DNA of 64,000 nt from Parabacteroides distasonis. GTDB lineage: Bacteria; Bacteroidota; Bacteroidia; Bacteroidales; Tannerellaceae. The number at the start of each line of letters is the position of its first letter. Positions within the stretch are counted from its first letter, which is position 1. The position numbers were made by a program, and so were the translations under genes. Below are positions 18,555 through 28,341 of this stretch, one piece after another. The DNA lies in contig JAFBIU010000022.1 in the NCBI GenBank assembly GCA_021531775.1, forward strand, positions 1 to 64,000, given 5' to 3'. The notes under the pieces are model-generated. The model did not search any database. It was not told the origin of the DNA and saw only the letters and a list, made by a program, of their open reading frames with translations.

Positions 18555-19175
18555 ATGGCACTTCGGGGCATTCGCAACTTGATTATCGATTTGGGTGGGG
18601 TCATCGTTGACCTGACTCGTAGTCGTTGCATTGACGCATTCCAGCAATTGGGGATTCGTGATGTCAGGCAGCATATTTTAAGTAGTGGTCAGCACAAAGA
18701 TCTGTTTATGAAGTATGAACTGGGATATGTAACCACCCGACAATTTCACGATGAGATGCGCCGGTTGTCCCAACGTCCGCTGACTGACGAGGAGATTGAT
18801 CAAGCTTGGATTGCCATGTTGGGAGAGGTGCCCACCTATCGTTTGGACCTGTTGCTCTCGCTGCGCAAGCGGTATCGTACCTTTCTGTTGAGCAACACCA
18901 ACGAGCTGCATTGGGAATGGATGGCCCAGACAGCGTTCACCTATCAAGGATTGCGGGCAGAAGATTTCTTTGACCGGATCTATTTATCCTACAAATTGCA
19001 CACACAAAAACCAGAGACGCGCATCTTTGAGCATGTCTTGAACAATGCAGGTCTGCATCCGAGCGAAACCTTGTTGTTGGATGATTCCTTGCCCAATTGT
19101 CGGACAGCGGAGGCCATGCGCATGAAAGCCTATCAGGTCAAGCCGCGCGAAGACTGGTCCTTCTTATTCCGTTGA
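18555..19175 (+). CDS. HAD-superfamily hydrolase, subfamily IA (YihX-like)
   Basis: 206 aa from ATG 18555; an open frame upstream runs through the hairpin and is not used. Motif I IIDLGGVIVD (about residues 8-17) with the nucleophile Asp, motif II LLSNTNE (about 114), Lys in the QKPETR motif III and LLLDDSLPN motif IV (about 174) are all in order. A cytoplasmic phosphatase of unknown substrate, possibly a sugar phosphate or nucleotide. Its last 12 bases overlap the end of the convergent GT2 gene. Confidence 0.87.
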   Translation: MALRGIRNLIIDLGGVIVDLTRSRCIDAFQQLGIRDVRQHILSSGQHKDLFMKYELGYVTTRQFHDEMRRLSQRPLTDEEIDQAWIAMLGEVPTYRLDLLLSLRKRYRTFLLSNTNELHWEWMAQTAFTYQGLRAEDFFDRIYLSYKLHTQKPETRIFEHVLNNAGLHPSETLLLDDSLPNCRTAEAMRMKAYQVKPREDWSFLFR

Positions 19176-20123
19176 GTGGGAGGTTGTGGGCGGATAATTG
19201 CGCGTCTCGTCGATGATGTATTCCGGACGCGCTTTGATCTCATCAAACAGGATGCCTACATATTGGCCTAACACACCGACGGTCAGCAGTTGGACACCAC
19301 CAAAGAAAATGATGATCGTGATGATGGAAGTCCATCCCGATTCCGCATTGCTGAATCCATAGATTTTCCCCAACGTAAACCAGATAGCCAACACCAGCCC
19401 GATGACGACCGAACAGAAGCCGAGACTGGCTGCCAACCGTAGGGGCTTCTTGGAGAAGTAGAGCATGGCTGTGGAGGCAAACTTCAGCATCTTCCGGAAG
19501 GGATACTTGGTCTCTCCGGCAATACGTGCTGCCCGTTCATAATAGAAGGGAACCTGATGGAATCCCACCCAACTGATTAGGCCGCGGATATACTTCCCTC
19601 GTTCGTGGAACCGGTTGAACTGTTCAATTACCTTACGGTCGATGAGCCGGAAATCACCGGTGTCTAACGGAAACTCCACTTCACTCATGTAATTCAACAA
19701 ACGGTAAAATAGTTTGGAGGTAAAGAGTTTGAAGAAACTCTCGCCCTCGCGCGATTGGCGTACGCAATACACCACATTGGCTGCTTCACGTGCCTGCAAT
19801 TCCAACATGGCAGGAATCAGTTCAGGAGGGTCTTGCATATCTGCATCCAGGATAACGGCCAGATCGGCATCACAATGGTTGATACCTGCCGTCACAGCCG
19901 GCTGGTGTCCGAAATTGCGTGAGAAATGGATCACTTTGACAGTCGGGTGGGCCGCTGCCAGGTTGTCCAATATCTCCCGTGTACGATCTTGGCTACCATC
20001 ATTGATATAAATGATTTCTGTCGGGTTGGGAAGCGTATCCAATACTGCCTGGGTCCGTCGATAGGACTCTGCCAACACCAATTCTTCATTGTAACAGGGG
20101 ACGATGACTGCAATTTTTTTCAT
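19164..20123 (-). CDS. GT2 polyprenyl-phosphate glycosyltransferase (GtrB/DPM1-like)
   Basis: 319 aa starting MKKIAVIVPCYNEE at 20123; the frame is open 61 codons further up but this would overlap the GtrA gene and has no GT2 sequence. GT2 fold with the nucleotide-sugar Asp in YINDGS (about residue 41), the metal-binding DADMQDP (about 94) and LDTGDFRL (about 155). Two membrane helices at the C-terminus (about 232-300) give the GtrB architecture: it loads a sugar on undecaprenyl phosphate at the inner face. Pairs with the GtrA-like protein directly upstream. Confidence 0.9.
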   Translation of the reverse strand: MKKIAVIVPCYNEELVLAESYRRTQAVLDTLPNPTEIIYINDGSQDRTREILDNLAAAHPTVKVIHFSRNFGHQPAVTAGINHCDADLAVILDADMQDPPELIPAMLELQAREAANVVYCVRQSREGESFFKLFTSKLFYRLLNYMSEVEFPLDTGDFRLIDRKVIEQFNRFHERGKYIRGLISWVGFHQVPFYYERAARIAGETKYPFRKMLKFASTAMLYFSKKPLRLAASLGFCSVVIGLVLAIWFTLGKIYGFSNAESGWTSIITIIIFFGGVQLLTVGVLGQYVGILFDEIKARPEYIIDETRNYPPTTSHSTE

Positions 20124-20137
20124 GAACTGACAAACTG

Positions 20138-20518
20138 TTAAGCTTTGAACGTAAAGAATTTGTTGATCAGGAAATTGAGTACGGTGTAAAACAGCATCGC
20201 AATCAAATGGTTGTAATAATGGTCGATGGTCAGATTGGCATTCAGCAACAGGATCAAGCCATATTGCAGGACATAGCAGATGACAAAGGCCACTAAAAAG
20301 CGCCATGCGCTACGGAACCATCCGGCAGCAGACTCCTTGAACGTCCATTGTTTGTTCCAGATGAAACTGTTGAGTAATCCTGCGATGTAGCCGGTCAGAT
20401 TGGAGATGCCTTCTGGACAAGAGAGCAGTTTCATCATCAGCCAAATCACAAGCATGGTGATGAGCGTATTGCTCACCCCTACGATACCATATTTAATAGC
20501 TTGTTGGATCGTTTTCAT
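20138..20518 (-). CDS. GtrA-like membrane protein (polyprenyl-phosphate-sugar flippase candidate)
   Basis: 126 aa with four membrane helices, the GtrA family layout (YGIVGVSNTLI in helix 1, ending NKFFTFKA). Thought to flip polyprenyl-phosphate-linked sugar to the outer face. MKTIQQ at 20518 is preferred over an ATG 8 codons upstream because it overlaps the preceding gene less (26 bases). Lies 14 bases before the GT2 gene. Confidence 0.85.
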   Translation of the reverse strand: MKTIQQAIKYGIVGVSNTLITMLVIWLMMKLLSCPEGISNLTGYIAGLLNSFIWNKQWTFKESAAGWFRSAWRFLVAFVICYVLQYGLILLLNANLTIDHYYNHLIAMLFYTVLNFLINKFFTFKA

Positions 20519-21242
20519 ATTTTTGAATAGCTTTGCGAGCATGTTCCTCTGTAAACCGCTCCACGTTGGAGATGGCTACCTGTTTCATGAGGAAGTCTCC
20601 ATATTGATTACATTCTTCGATTGCACGATTGACGACCTGCGTAATCATGGTTTGGAAAGGAAGCAGGATCATGAGGATGGCATATTCCGAGTCAAACGTG
20701 ATCTCCTCCAATTCACCATCTACCTGCTGCAGGGCGAACTCCATTTCCCGTTCCAAAATCTCCCGTTGGTAGGGCTGGAAGGGCAACAGATGGTTGGACA
20801 GCACCATCACTGAGAAGCGCAATTTGTACCCTTTACCCCCTAAACCACAGGAAACATAGATTTGTGGTTCGCGGGAAAACTCGGATTCCAACATGATCTT
20901 ACATTCCAACAGGGCCATCTCAGCCCAGTCTTTCAGTTCTTCGGATGCCGATTCGGCATACGCCTGTAGGAATCGGAAACTCTTGGCATTTTTAGACCGG
21001 GCCAACCAAGCTAAAATGTTCTTTTTATCCTCGTTTGATTCCATCGGGTCATCCAGACGTTGACAGAGAGTTTCGCACTCTTCGTCAGAAATCGGTGTAT
21101 CACCCCGCTTTTTGTTGGTCCGCAACGAAAACTTGAAGTATTCGACCTGCTTCCGAATCGGGATTTCCCGGTTCAGCAGATGCAACTTCCCATGCTTGAT
21201 GGAATCTGGCAACTGGTCAAATGATCCATGAATGTCTTTCAT
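20493..21242 (-). CDS. unknown protein of a radical SAM/glycosyltransferase operon
   Basis: 249 aa from ATG 21242, which has a good AAGGAG ribosome site 7 bases upstream; the frame is open 23 codons further up inside the GT1 gene. Soluble, acidic, predicted mostly helical, with segments like EDKKNILAWLARSKNAKSFR and WAEMALLECKIML that look like HEAT-type repeats (weak). No catalytic motif recognised. Located between the GT1 gene (10 bases away) and gtrA-like gene (overlapping), so a role in the same envelope pathway is likely. Confidence 0.7.
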   Translation of the reverse strand: MKDIHGSFDQLPDSIKHGKLHLLNREIPIRKQVEYFKFSLRTNKKRGDTPISDEECETLCQRLDDPMESNEDKKNILAWLARSKNAKSFRFLQAYAESASEELKDWAEMALLECKIMLESEFSREPQIYVSCGLGGKGYKLRFSVMVLSNHLLPFQPYQREILEREMEFALQQVDGELEEITFDSEYAILMILLPFQTMITQVVNRAIEECNQYGDFLMKQVAISNVERFTEEHARKAIQKYENDPTSY

Positions 21243-21252
21243 ACACTTCTCC

Positions 21253-22491
21253 TTACTTGCTGTTCGATGAAATAACCATTTGTTCGACAAAATCACAAAA
21301 GCTGGCTGCACCCCCTTCGGTTTGCATCTGTTGAGCCAGTTGCTGTGCTGCTGTCCGGTAGTTCGGATTCTCGATCAGCTCTTTGACTTTGTGTGTCAGT
21401 TCTGCCTCCGTTACCTTTTTGACCCGAATCGGTTCCGGTCCCAATCCCAAGAGATGGGCCCGATAGGCAAAATAGGGCTGATCCAGCATCAACGGAATCA
21501 CCACCTGCGGAATGCCGGCACGTGCCACACTGTGGGTCGTACCAGAGCCTCCATGATGCAAGACCGCTTGACAATGGGGGAAGATCAAGGCGTGGGGAAT
21601 CGGCTTCTTCATCAGGAATAGCTGATCGTCCATCGTCAGATGCTCACCCGTATGGGCCCATCCCGATCCAACCACCAATTTGTAGTTCAACTTTCGACAG
21701 GTGGCAAGCAACGCATTGCAGAGACGTTCACCCTCAGATGAACTGCAACTGCCAAAGGTGAAGAAAATGGTCGGACGCTGGTCTCTGTGGATGAACCGTA
21801 AGATCTCGTCCAACACAGCCTCATCATACGCAAATGTATCGTTGAAACAGTATCCTCCAATCGCCCATTTGTATTTCCAATCCGGATCCACGTTGCCTAA
21901 GAACCGACTGTATAACATGAAGTTGTAGGCATACTCTGTTGCATAGAAACCGGCATTTTTCAGCGGTTTCATTCCCAATTGTTCGCGGTTGCGATTGATG
22001 GTCTTTTGCGACAGGAAGTTGTTGCCGAGGTTCAATAGTCTCCAGATCAACTTCGGTGGAAACAACCGGTTAGGCTTCGGGTAGGGGAACAGGGGAGGCG
22101 GAATCTTGTTTCCGGGAATCAAGGGTGCATAGGCAGTCCGGATAAAGGGCTTCCCGCAATACTCGGCTACACTGGCAGCTGCAAACTCCGAATTGGTGGA
22201 GACCAGCAAATCATGCTCCTGTAGCAGAGGTATCAGTTGTTGGAATTGAGAATCAATCACATTACGGATCCATTTCAGATAGGAGGTCGTATCGGTTTTC
22301 TCCTTCATCACATTTTGGATATCATCAAACGCCTGTAGGGTGTAAGGGATACCGTATGCCTGAACCTCCTTCTCAAAAAAACGGGGCACATTGAGGGTGA
22401 CGCTATGCCCCCGTTTGACCAATGCGGTTGCAATCGTCAAATAGGGGAATACGTCTCCTTGTGATCCTCGTGTGACTAATAATATCTTCAT
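21253..22491 (-). CDS. GT1 family glycosyltransferase (UGT/MGT-like)
   Basis: 412 aa GT-B fold enzyme. The N-terminal motif TRGSQGDVFPYLTIATAL (about residues 7-24) and the C-terminal donor-binding stretch LHHGGSGTTHSVARAG with PLMLDQPYFA (about 325-355) are typical of the family that glycosylates lipids such as sterols, rhamnolipid precursors or small molecules. It starts 5 bases after the radical SAM gene. The acceptor is unknown. Confidence 0.88.
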   Translation of the reverse strand: MKILLVTRGSQGDVFPYLTIATALVKRGHSVTLNVPRFFEKEVQAYGIPYTLQAFDDIQNVMKEKTDTTSYLKWIRNVIDSQFQQLIPLLQEHDLLVSTNSEFAAASVAEYCGKPFIRTAYAPLIPGNKIPPPLFPYPKPNRLFPPKLIWRLLNLGNNFLSQKTINRNREQLGMKPLKNAGFYATEYAYNFMLYSRFLGNVDPDWKYKWAIGGYCFNDTFAYDEAVLDEILRFIHRDQRPTIFFTFGSCSSSEGERLCNALLATCRKLNYKLVVGSGWAHTGEHLTMDDQLFLMKKPIPHALIFPHCQAVLHHGGSGTTHSVARAGIPQVVIPLMLDQPYFAYRAHLLGLGPEPIRVKKVTEAELTHKVKELIENPNYRTAAQQLAQQMQTEGGAASFCDFVEQMVISSNSK

Positions 22492-22496
22492 GAACT

Positions 22497-23714
22497 TCAG
22501 GCGTTAATCAGACCGATTTGTTTTAACTTGTCCCGATCCAATGCATACTTGTTCTCCAGTTCGACCAGACGTGCTTCCGATACCTGTGTAGCCGGGCCCA
22601 ACTTGTTGACTTCGCGATTTCCTTTCCAGATGTTCACGAGCATCTTCCGCGGACTGAAGGCCAGACAAGAGGAGATCCAGCAGCTGTGTGTACACCAGCA
22701 GTTGGCTTTGAATCCATGTCCGATGGCAGCTATCTCCTGTTTCATTACATCACTGTGCATGACACGCTGGATGTCGAAATCATAATCCTGCAACTTACCT
22801 AACGGTTCGCGCAATTCACAGGCACGGAACCGGCCGTCGTAGTCGATCACCAGCGTAGTCTCTCCGGCGGTACAATCATAGCCCCAAGGTGTCGGATGAT
22901 CGATGTTCTTGGCCCGTACATTGTACATGGTGCGGATGAACCCTTTATAGAAGAAGCGAGCCAACGGCCGACGCAAACCGGTCGTATTGGCGGCTATGCG
23001 TTCTGCATAGGCTGAATAGATGGGAGCCGCCTTGTCCTGAATGGCTCGCAACCCCTTTTCATCCAATACTTTCACGCCATCCTCACGGGTGACACCTCGT
23101 GCGGCCTCGATGGTATGGTTGGTCAAGTTGAAACGTCCCAACATCCATTCCATGAAATCATTCACCTGATCGATGTTGAATTTCGTAATGACTGTGGCAA
23201 TGTTGGTGATCACCTTGGCATCATCTTTGAACGTATCGCAAACGCGCTTCAAGGCTGCCAAAGCGATGTAAAAGTTGCCTGGAACCCCACGTTGACGGTC
23301 GTGTACCTCTCCGAAACCATCCAATGAAATGCTGACATTGATGTTGCAGTCTGGACAGTTGCGACGGAACCGGCCTACCCATTCGATCAGGCGGTCTGCA
23401 CGCAACGCATTGGTGGGCATATTGACATCTTTGATATGGTTGTTTTTGTAGAACATCTCCAGAATCTCCGGCAGATCATCGCGCAAGGTAGGCTCACCAC
23501 CCGAAATCCACAACCGGTTGATCTCCCCGGCTGTCTCGGAGATTTTGCGCATTTCGTCAAATGTCAAATCACGTTCTCTTTTGGCCATATCATCTGCGTA
23601 GAAACACATGGCGCATTTGGAGTTACATCTTCCCGTGACAAAGAGGAAAATCGATTCCAATTTACGGGTTGTATTCATCGCTTGGAATGAACTTCCAGTG
23701 CGTTTTACTTTCAT
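22497..23714 (-). CDS. radical SAM protein with SPASM-like Cys-rich C-terminus
   Basis: About 405 aa from ATG 23714. The [4Fe-4S]/SAM motif CNSKCAMC is close to the N-terminus (about residues 29-36), with SGGEPTLR after it. At the C-terminal side a CELRE and then CWCTHSCWISSC cysteine group suggest an auxiliary cluster as in SPASM proteins. First gene of a five-gene operon with two glycosyltransferases and GtrA. ATG at 23720 and 23756 are alternative starts; 23714 leaves an AGAGAAA site at sensible distance. Substrate (peptide or lipid-linked) unknown. Confidence 0.85.
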   Translation of the reverse strand: MKVKRTGSSFQAMNTTRKLESIFLFVTGRCNSKCAMCFYADDMAKRERDLTFDEMRKISETAGEINRLWISGGEPTLRDDLPEILEMFYKNNHIKDVNMPTNALRADRLIEWVGRFRRNCPDCNINVSISLDGFGEVHDRQRGVPGNFYIALAALKRVCDTFKDDAKVITNIATVITKFNIDQVNDFMEWMLGRFNLTNHTIEAARGVTREDGVKVLDEKGLRAIQDKAAPIYSAYAERIAANTTGLRRPLARFFYKGFIRTMYNVRAKNIDHPTPWGYDCTAGETTLVIDYDGRFRACELREPLGKLQDYDFDIQRVMHSDVMKQEIAAIGHGFKANCWCTHSCWISSCLAFSPRKMLVNIWKGNREVNKLGPATQVSEARLVELENKYALDRDKLKQIGLINA

Positions 23715-23778
23715 TGTCATTTTCTCTTTTAGTACATAAAAAGTGGATCCATGCAAGATGGATTCTGATTTCAGGCCT

Positions 23779-23786
23779 CAAAGATA
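23779..23786 (-). promoter_or_regulatory. -7 element for the radical SAM operon (TATCTTTG on minus strand)
   Basis: CAAAGATA on the plus strand, 65 bases before ATG 23714. It is divergent from the element at 23808. Confidence 0.55.
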
Positions 23787-23807
23787 CGATTTTTCATTTT
23801 TATCTTT

Positions 23808-23815
23808 TATATTTG
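23808..23815 (+). promoter_or_regulatory. -7 element for the bifunctional nuclease gene (TATATTTG)
   Basis: TATATTTG 26 bases before the GTG start at 23841, only 22 bases from the opposing promoter element. The two units are likely expressed divergently from this short region. Confidence 0.55.
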
Positions 23816-23840
23816 CTTCCAAAAATAAAAGGATTATCAC

Positions 23841-24473
23841 GTGGAAACAAGAATAAAACTATCTGTCAAGGGATTGACCAGTACGCAAACGCAGGTGGGG
23901 GCATACGCCCTGATTTTGGCGGAAGAGAATGGCTCTCGTCGGATTCCGATCATTGTGGGAGCCTCCGAAGCTCAGTCCATTGCCATTGCGATGGAACGGA
24001 TCATGACGCCTCGTCCATTGACACACGATCTGTTCATCTCGTTCATGCATGCATTCGGCATCGAATTGGAAGAGGTGGTCATTGTGCGTTTTTCAGACGG
24101 TATTTTCTATTCGGTCCTGCGTTTCAATGATGGCGAGAAGCGGATCGAACTGGATGCCCGCACCTCCGATGCCATCGGAATTGCCATGCGCCTGCATTGT
24201 CCCATCTATACGACGGAGGAGGTGATACAGGCCTGTGGTGTCGCGTTCGTCGATGATACGACGGAGGCAAATTCCGCTGTTGATCGGGAACAGGCTGCAG
24301 AACAAGCAGCGGAACCGGAAGATATGCAGAGTGAGCAGTCGTTGCAGAAATGGTTGTCGCTCTTGGATAAGGAGGACCTGAACAGACGCATGGAACGAGC
24401 GATTCAGAACGAGGATTACGAACATGCGAAAATGTATCGGGACGAATTGCAACGACGGAATCAAATTTCTTAA
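23841..24473 (+). CDS. bifunctional nuclease domain protein (DUF151) with UVR-like C-terminus
   Basis: 210 aa. It begins with GTG, preceded by AAAGGA 8 bases upstream; no ATG is available upstream. Residues 1-135 form a DUF151/BFN domain (GAYALILAEENGSRRIPIIVG and the conserved LDARTSDAIGIAMR). A low-complexity Ala/Glu stretch (about 145-160) leads to a C-terminal UVR-like helix pair (LNRRMERAIQNEDYEHAKMYRDEL). Bacteroidetes commonly have this form. Biological substrate unclear. Confidence 0.88.
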   Translation: METRIKLSVKGLTSTQTQVGAYALILAEENGSRRIPIIVGASEAQSIAIAMERIMTPRPLTHDLFISFMHAFGIELEEVVIVRFSDGIFYSVLRFNDGEKRIELDARTSDAIGIAMRLHCPIYTTEEVIQACGVAFVDDTTEANSAVDREQAAEQAAEPEDMQSEQSLQKWLSLLDKEDLNRRMERAIQNEDYEHAKMYRDELQRRNQIS

Positions 24474-24491
24474 ATAAATGAATCTTTGCCT

Positions 24492-25799
24492 ATGGAACTG
24501 TTGGAATGGAATGGGATGGCCATACTGCGTGGCATCTTAGGTGTAGGGGCGGTGATGGCCATCGCTTGGTTATTGAGTTACGATCGTAAACGAATCGATT
24601 GGCGTCTGGTAGGCAGTGGGCTGTTGATGCAGTTGCTGTTTGCCGTAGCGGTCTTGTACCTGCCTGTATTGGGCTCTGTGTTGGAGTTTTGTGGTCAACT
24701 ATTTATCAAACTGATGCACTTCACATCAGCTGGTTTGGAGTTTTTGTTAGGGCCCTACGCCTCGAAGCAGAACGGGCTCAGTTTTCTGATGCACTCCCTG
24801 CCGATTGTCATCTTCTTTTCCGCCTTGGTTTCGCTCCTGTATCATTGGGGCATCCTGCAACAGATCGTACGGGGGTTCGCCTGGGTGTTGCGCAAATGGT
24901 TGCCGATTACCGGTGTGGAGGGACTGGTCTCTTCCGGCAATGTCTTTTTGGGCATGACGGAATCACCCGTTCTGATCCGGCCCTATCTGAACAGTATGAC
25001 CCGTTCGGAACTCTTTTTGGTGATGGTTTCGGGCATGGGCACCATTGCCGGTACGGTCATGGGTACCTATATCAGTATGTTGGCAGGCGGCGATCCTGCC
25101 TCACAGGTATTGTTTGCCAAACACCTGTTGTCCGCCTCTGTGATGGCAATTCCCGGATCCATTGTGATAGCCAAGATGATCTGTCCGCAGACCGAATCGG
25201 TCATAGAACATTCGTTGCAGTTCCAGCAGGAGCGGGGCAATGTGTTGCAAGCCATTTCGAACGGTACCCAGACAGGTCTGAAACTCTTCTTCAACATAGC
25301 CGCCATGCTGCTGGTGTTCATCTCATTGGTGGCATTGGCCAACTACCTGCTGAGTGATCTGCTGGGTCATTATACCGGTTTGAATGATTGGATCGCCCAA
25401 TGGACCAACGGCCGGCATCAGGGACTCACCTTCGAGTGCCTGTTGGGCGTGATCACGGCACCCTTGGTCTGGTTGGTCGGAGTCCCTGGAGAAGATGTGC
25501 TGCTGGTCGGTTCGCTCTTGGGCGAGAAAACCATCCTGAATGAGTTCGTCGCTTACGCCCAACTGCAATCGTGGCGAGAGGCAGGCCTTTTCCTCTTTGA
25601 CAAATCCGTGATCATGTCCACCTACATCCTGTGTGGGTTTGCCAATATCTCTTCTATCGGCATCCTGTTGGGTGGATTGGGTATTTTGGCTCCGGATAAG
25701 AAAGAGTTGATTGCACGCATGGGACTTCGTTCCATGCTCGCAGGCGGATTGGTTTCCCTCTTGTCTGCCGCTTTGGTCGGTATGATGATGGGGGCTTGA
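24492..25799 (+). CDS. concentrative nucleoside transporter (CNT/NupC family)
   Basis: 435 aa inner-membrane protein from ATG 24492 (a TTG two codons earlier is less likely). It has N-terminal helices, then the conserved gate and core domains: GVEGLVSSGNVFLGMTESP and GMGTIAGTVMGTYISML are hallmark CNT segments, and the C-terminal half ends in CGFANISSIGILLGGLG. Symports nucleosides with H+ or Na+. Follows the nuclease gene by 18 bases, so possibly co-transcribed. Confidence 0.92.
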   Translation: MELLEWNGMAILRGILGVGAVMAIAWLLSYDRKRIDWRLVGSGLLMQLLFAVAVLYLPVLGSVLEFCGQLFIKLMHFTSAGLEFLLGPYASKQNGLSFLMHSLPIVIFFSALVSLLYHWGILQQIVRGFAWVLRKWLPITGVEGLVSSGNVFLGMTESPVLIRPYLNSMTRSELFLVMVSGMGTIAGTVMGTYISMLAGGDPASQVLFAKHLLSASVMAIPGSIVIAKMICPQTESVIEHSLQFQQERGNVLQAISNGTQTGLKLFFNIAAMLLVFISLVALANYLLSDLLGHYTGLNDWIAQWTNGRHQGLTFECLLGVITAPLVWLVGVPGEDVLLVGSLLGEKTILNEFVAYAQLQSWREAGLFLFDKSVIMSTYILCGFANISSIGILLGGLGILAPDKKELIARMGLRSMLAGGLVSLLSAALVGMMMGA

Positions 25800-25837
25800 A
25801 CCGCCTCTGTCAGCCGCATCAACCCCTCCCGACAGCA

Positions 25838-27712
25838 TCAACACAGGTTTCCGGTCAGACAACGCTCGATGTAGTTGGGCGGAATGGTTGTACGAGGCAC
25901 TTTGCATCCGTTGAACCATTTGTGCAGGGGCAGGTCAAACCCGACGCCATTCATGTAGTTGTAGAGGGAGATCCGCAGTCCCTCCCCGAACCGTTCGTGA
26001 TCGGCACCGGTCAGGTCTTCAAACTGTACATCGTTACGGGCGAATCCGCCGAAGGGCGGTTCGGTCACCCGACATTGGTATTGTTCCGGATGAAGTCCGA
26101 CCGGACTGTGGGCCGTCATGGCAAACCGATGCCAGAAACCGGACTGGATCAGACCGGCGGCAAACAGTTGTCGCACAATTTCCAAGGAGTCGATGGTCTC
26201 TTGGGCGGTCTCGGTCGGGAAACCATACATCAGGTAGGCATGTACCAGAATGCCCGCTTGGCTGAAGTGGTGAGTCACCTGCGCCACCTGCGGAACCGTT
26301 ACCCCCTTGTTGATCAACTTTAATAGTCGGGGAGAGGCCACCTCCAGTCCACCCGATACGGCAATGCAGCCGCTTTGACGCAACAGGTCGCACAACTCTT
26401 GCGTGAAACTCTTCTCGAAACGGATGTTTCCCCACCAGACTACGGTCAGTTGCCGGCGGATGATCTCTTGTGCCAGCTCCCGTAACAGGGCAGGTGGAGC
26501 CGCTTCATCCACAAAATGGAAACCGATCTCGCCGGTCTCTTCGATCAGCTGCTCCATGCGGTCGGCAATCAAGGCCGCTTTCGTAGGCACGTAACGCTTG
26601 ATGTAGTCGAGCGAACCGTCACAGAAGGTACATTTCCCCCAATAACAGCCATGAGCCAGCGTCAGCTTGTTCCAGCGTCCGTCGCTCCAGAGCTTGTGCA
26701 TCGGATTGGCAATCTCCATGACCGAGAGGTAACGTTGCAACGGCAATCCGCTGTAATCCGGTCGGCCAGACTCCTCCGGTTGGCATTCGGGCAACTCCGG
26801 CTGGTCATACCAACGGATGCTACCCTCCTCCAAGCAGGCGGTCCGCTTCAGGAGCCGTTTGTCTCCTTCCCCTTGCAGATAGCGAATCAGCTGGCGTAAG
26901 GGAACCTCTCCATCGTCAAACAGCAGGTAATCGCCATACTGGAAGAAGCGGGCATCTGTGATAGAGCGCAGTTCCGTATTGACAAATCCTCCACCAAACG
27001 CTACGGACACCTCCGGATAGTGTTGCTTGATCCATTGACCACACCGGAGGGCACTGTACAGATTGCCCGGAAAGGGAATCGAGATGGCCACCAACGAGGG
27101 CTGCTCAGCCTCCATGCGTGCCGCTAAAAGCCGGAGCAGGATACGGTCTGTAAAGCGCACCGGTTGGGCCAGTGCCTGTTCGATGGGTGTGAAAGAGGAG
27201 GCACATCGTCCCAAATGTTCCGCATAGCGGCTGAATCCAAATTCCGGATCGACACTCTCTTGAATCAAGGTGGCTATGCCCTCTACATAACGGGTTGCCA
27301 AGAAGCGGGCCTTGTCACGCATTCCCAACATCCCGAATGCCCATTCCAATTCCTCTTCATCGTTTGCCTTATGAGCCATCTCGGGCAGGTAGCTGCCCAA
27401 GCAGATCCGGTAAGCCAGTGCGTCGTGCCCTCCTTGCAGGAAGGTCATCACCGGCTCAATGGTCTGCAAATAACGCTCCTGTTGCTGCAGGATCCTGCGA
27501 GATGCCTTCGAGAGCCGTCCGGATCCTTTCGAGACCGCTTCAAAGAGCTCCTGCAGCCCTGCGCGCGAGAAGAGAGCCAAGATCACCTCCAAACTCAAGT
27601 CGGCCTGCGTAGCCTCCATCCCCTGCCGGTTCAGATAACTCTTCAGATAGGCTGTCGAGGGGTAGGGGGTGTTCAGTTGGGTGAAGGGCGGAATGAGCAA
27701 CAATGTTTTCAT
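25838..27712 (-). CDS. B12-binding-domain radical SAM protein
   Basis: 624 aa. An N-terminal B12-binding-like region ([24 protein letters not shown] at the start, [23 protein letters not shown] near 205) is followed by a radical SAM core with [10 protein letters not shown] near residue 355 and [17 protein letters not shown] further on. The family includes methyltransferases and ring-forming enzymes; this subfamily is not one I can assign. The start overlaps the engB stop by 4 bases. Confidence 0.83.
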   Translation of the reverse strand: MKTLLLIPPFTQLNTPYPSTAYLKSYLNRQGMEATQADLSLEVILALFSRAGLQELFEAVSKGSGRLSKASRRILQQQERYLQTIEPVMTFLQGGHDALAYRICLGSYLPEMAHKANDEEELEWAFGMLGMRDKARFLATRYVEGIATLIQESVDPEFGFSRYAEHLGRCASSFTPIEQALAQPVRFTDRILLRLLAARMEAEQPSLVAISIPFPGNLYSALRCGQWIKQHYPEVSVAFGGGFVNTELRSITDARFFQYGDYLLFDDGEVPLRQLIRYLQGEGDKRLLKRTACLEEGSIRWYDQPELPECQPEESGRPDYSGLPLQRYLSVMEIANPMHKLWSDGRWNKLTLAHGCYWGKCTFCDGSLDYIKRYVPTKAALIADRMEQLIEETGEIGFHFVDEAAPPALLRELAQEIIRRQLTVVWWGNIRFEKSFTQELCDLLRQSGCIAVSGGLEVASPRLLKLINKGVTVPQVAQVTHHFSQAGILVHAYLMYGFPTETAQETIDSLEIVRQLFAAGLIQSGFWHRFAMTAHSPVGLHPEQYQCRVTEPPFGGFARNDVQFEDLTGADHERFGEGLRISLYNYMNGVGFDLPLHKWFNGCKVPRTTIPPNYIERCLTGNLC

Positions 27713-28305
27713 AACGTCCGGTTGATCTGTTCGATGTAGTCCAAAATCTCGTCACGTCCCTCTTTCTTCTCGGATGAGGAGAAAAAGACAGGAGGCAACT
27801 CTTCCCACTGTTCGAGCAATTTGGCCTCATAGAGACGGAAGTTTTCCTGCAAGCGTCCCTTGCTGATCTTGTCTGTCTTCGTGAAGATGATGGCAAAGGG
27901 AATGCCGTTTTCACCCAACCACTCCATGAATTCCAAGTCGATCTTCTGTGCCTCGTGACGGCAATCAACCAGCACGAAGAGGTTGGTCAGCTGTTCGCGT
28001 TCCAGCACGTAGCTCTCGATGATCTTGCGGAGCTTCTCGCGTCCCTCTTTGCCTCGTTGGGCATAGCCATATCCGGGCAGATCGACCAGATACCATTCGT
28101 CATTGATCAGAAAATGGTTGATCAGCATGGTTTTGCCTGGAGTCTGGGAGGTCAATGCCAACCCCTTCTTGTTCGTCAGCATATTGATGAGTGAGGATTT
28201 GCCTACATTACTTCGACCGATGAAGGCATATTCCGGCTTGTTCCCGTCGGGACATTTGGCCACGTTCGTGTTACTGATTACAAATTCTGCACTTTTTATT
28301 TCCAT
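27709..28305 (-). CDS. engB: ribosome biogenesis GTPase EngB (YsxC/YihA)
   Basis: 198 aa circularly simple TRAFAC GTPase. G1 GRSNVGKSS at 30-38, G2/G3 with TPGKT and [11 protein letters not shown]4 TKTDK near 140 and the SSSEKKEG segment near G5. Needed for 50S assembly. Precedes the radical SAM gene with overlap; the symporter gene is 36 bases upstream on the same strand. Confidence 0.96.
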   Translation of the reverse strand: MEIKSAEFVISNTNVAKCPDGNKPEYAFIGRSNVGKSSLINMLTNKKGLALTSQTPGKTMLINHFLINDEWYLVDLPGYGYAQRGKEGREKLRKIIESYVLEREQLTNLFVLVDCRHEAQKIDLEFMEWLGENGIPFAIIFTKTDKISKGRLQENFRLYEAKLLEQWEELPPVFFSSSEKKEGRDEILDYIEQINRTL

Positions 28306-28341
28306 GATGCTACTATCTAAATGTGTTCTTAAAACGAATTG

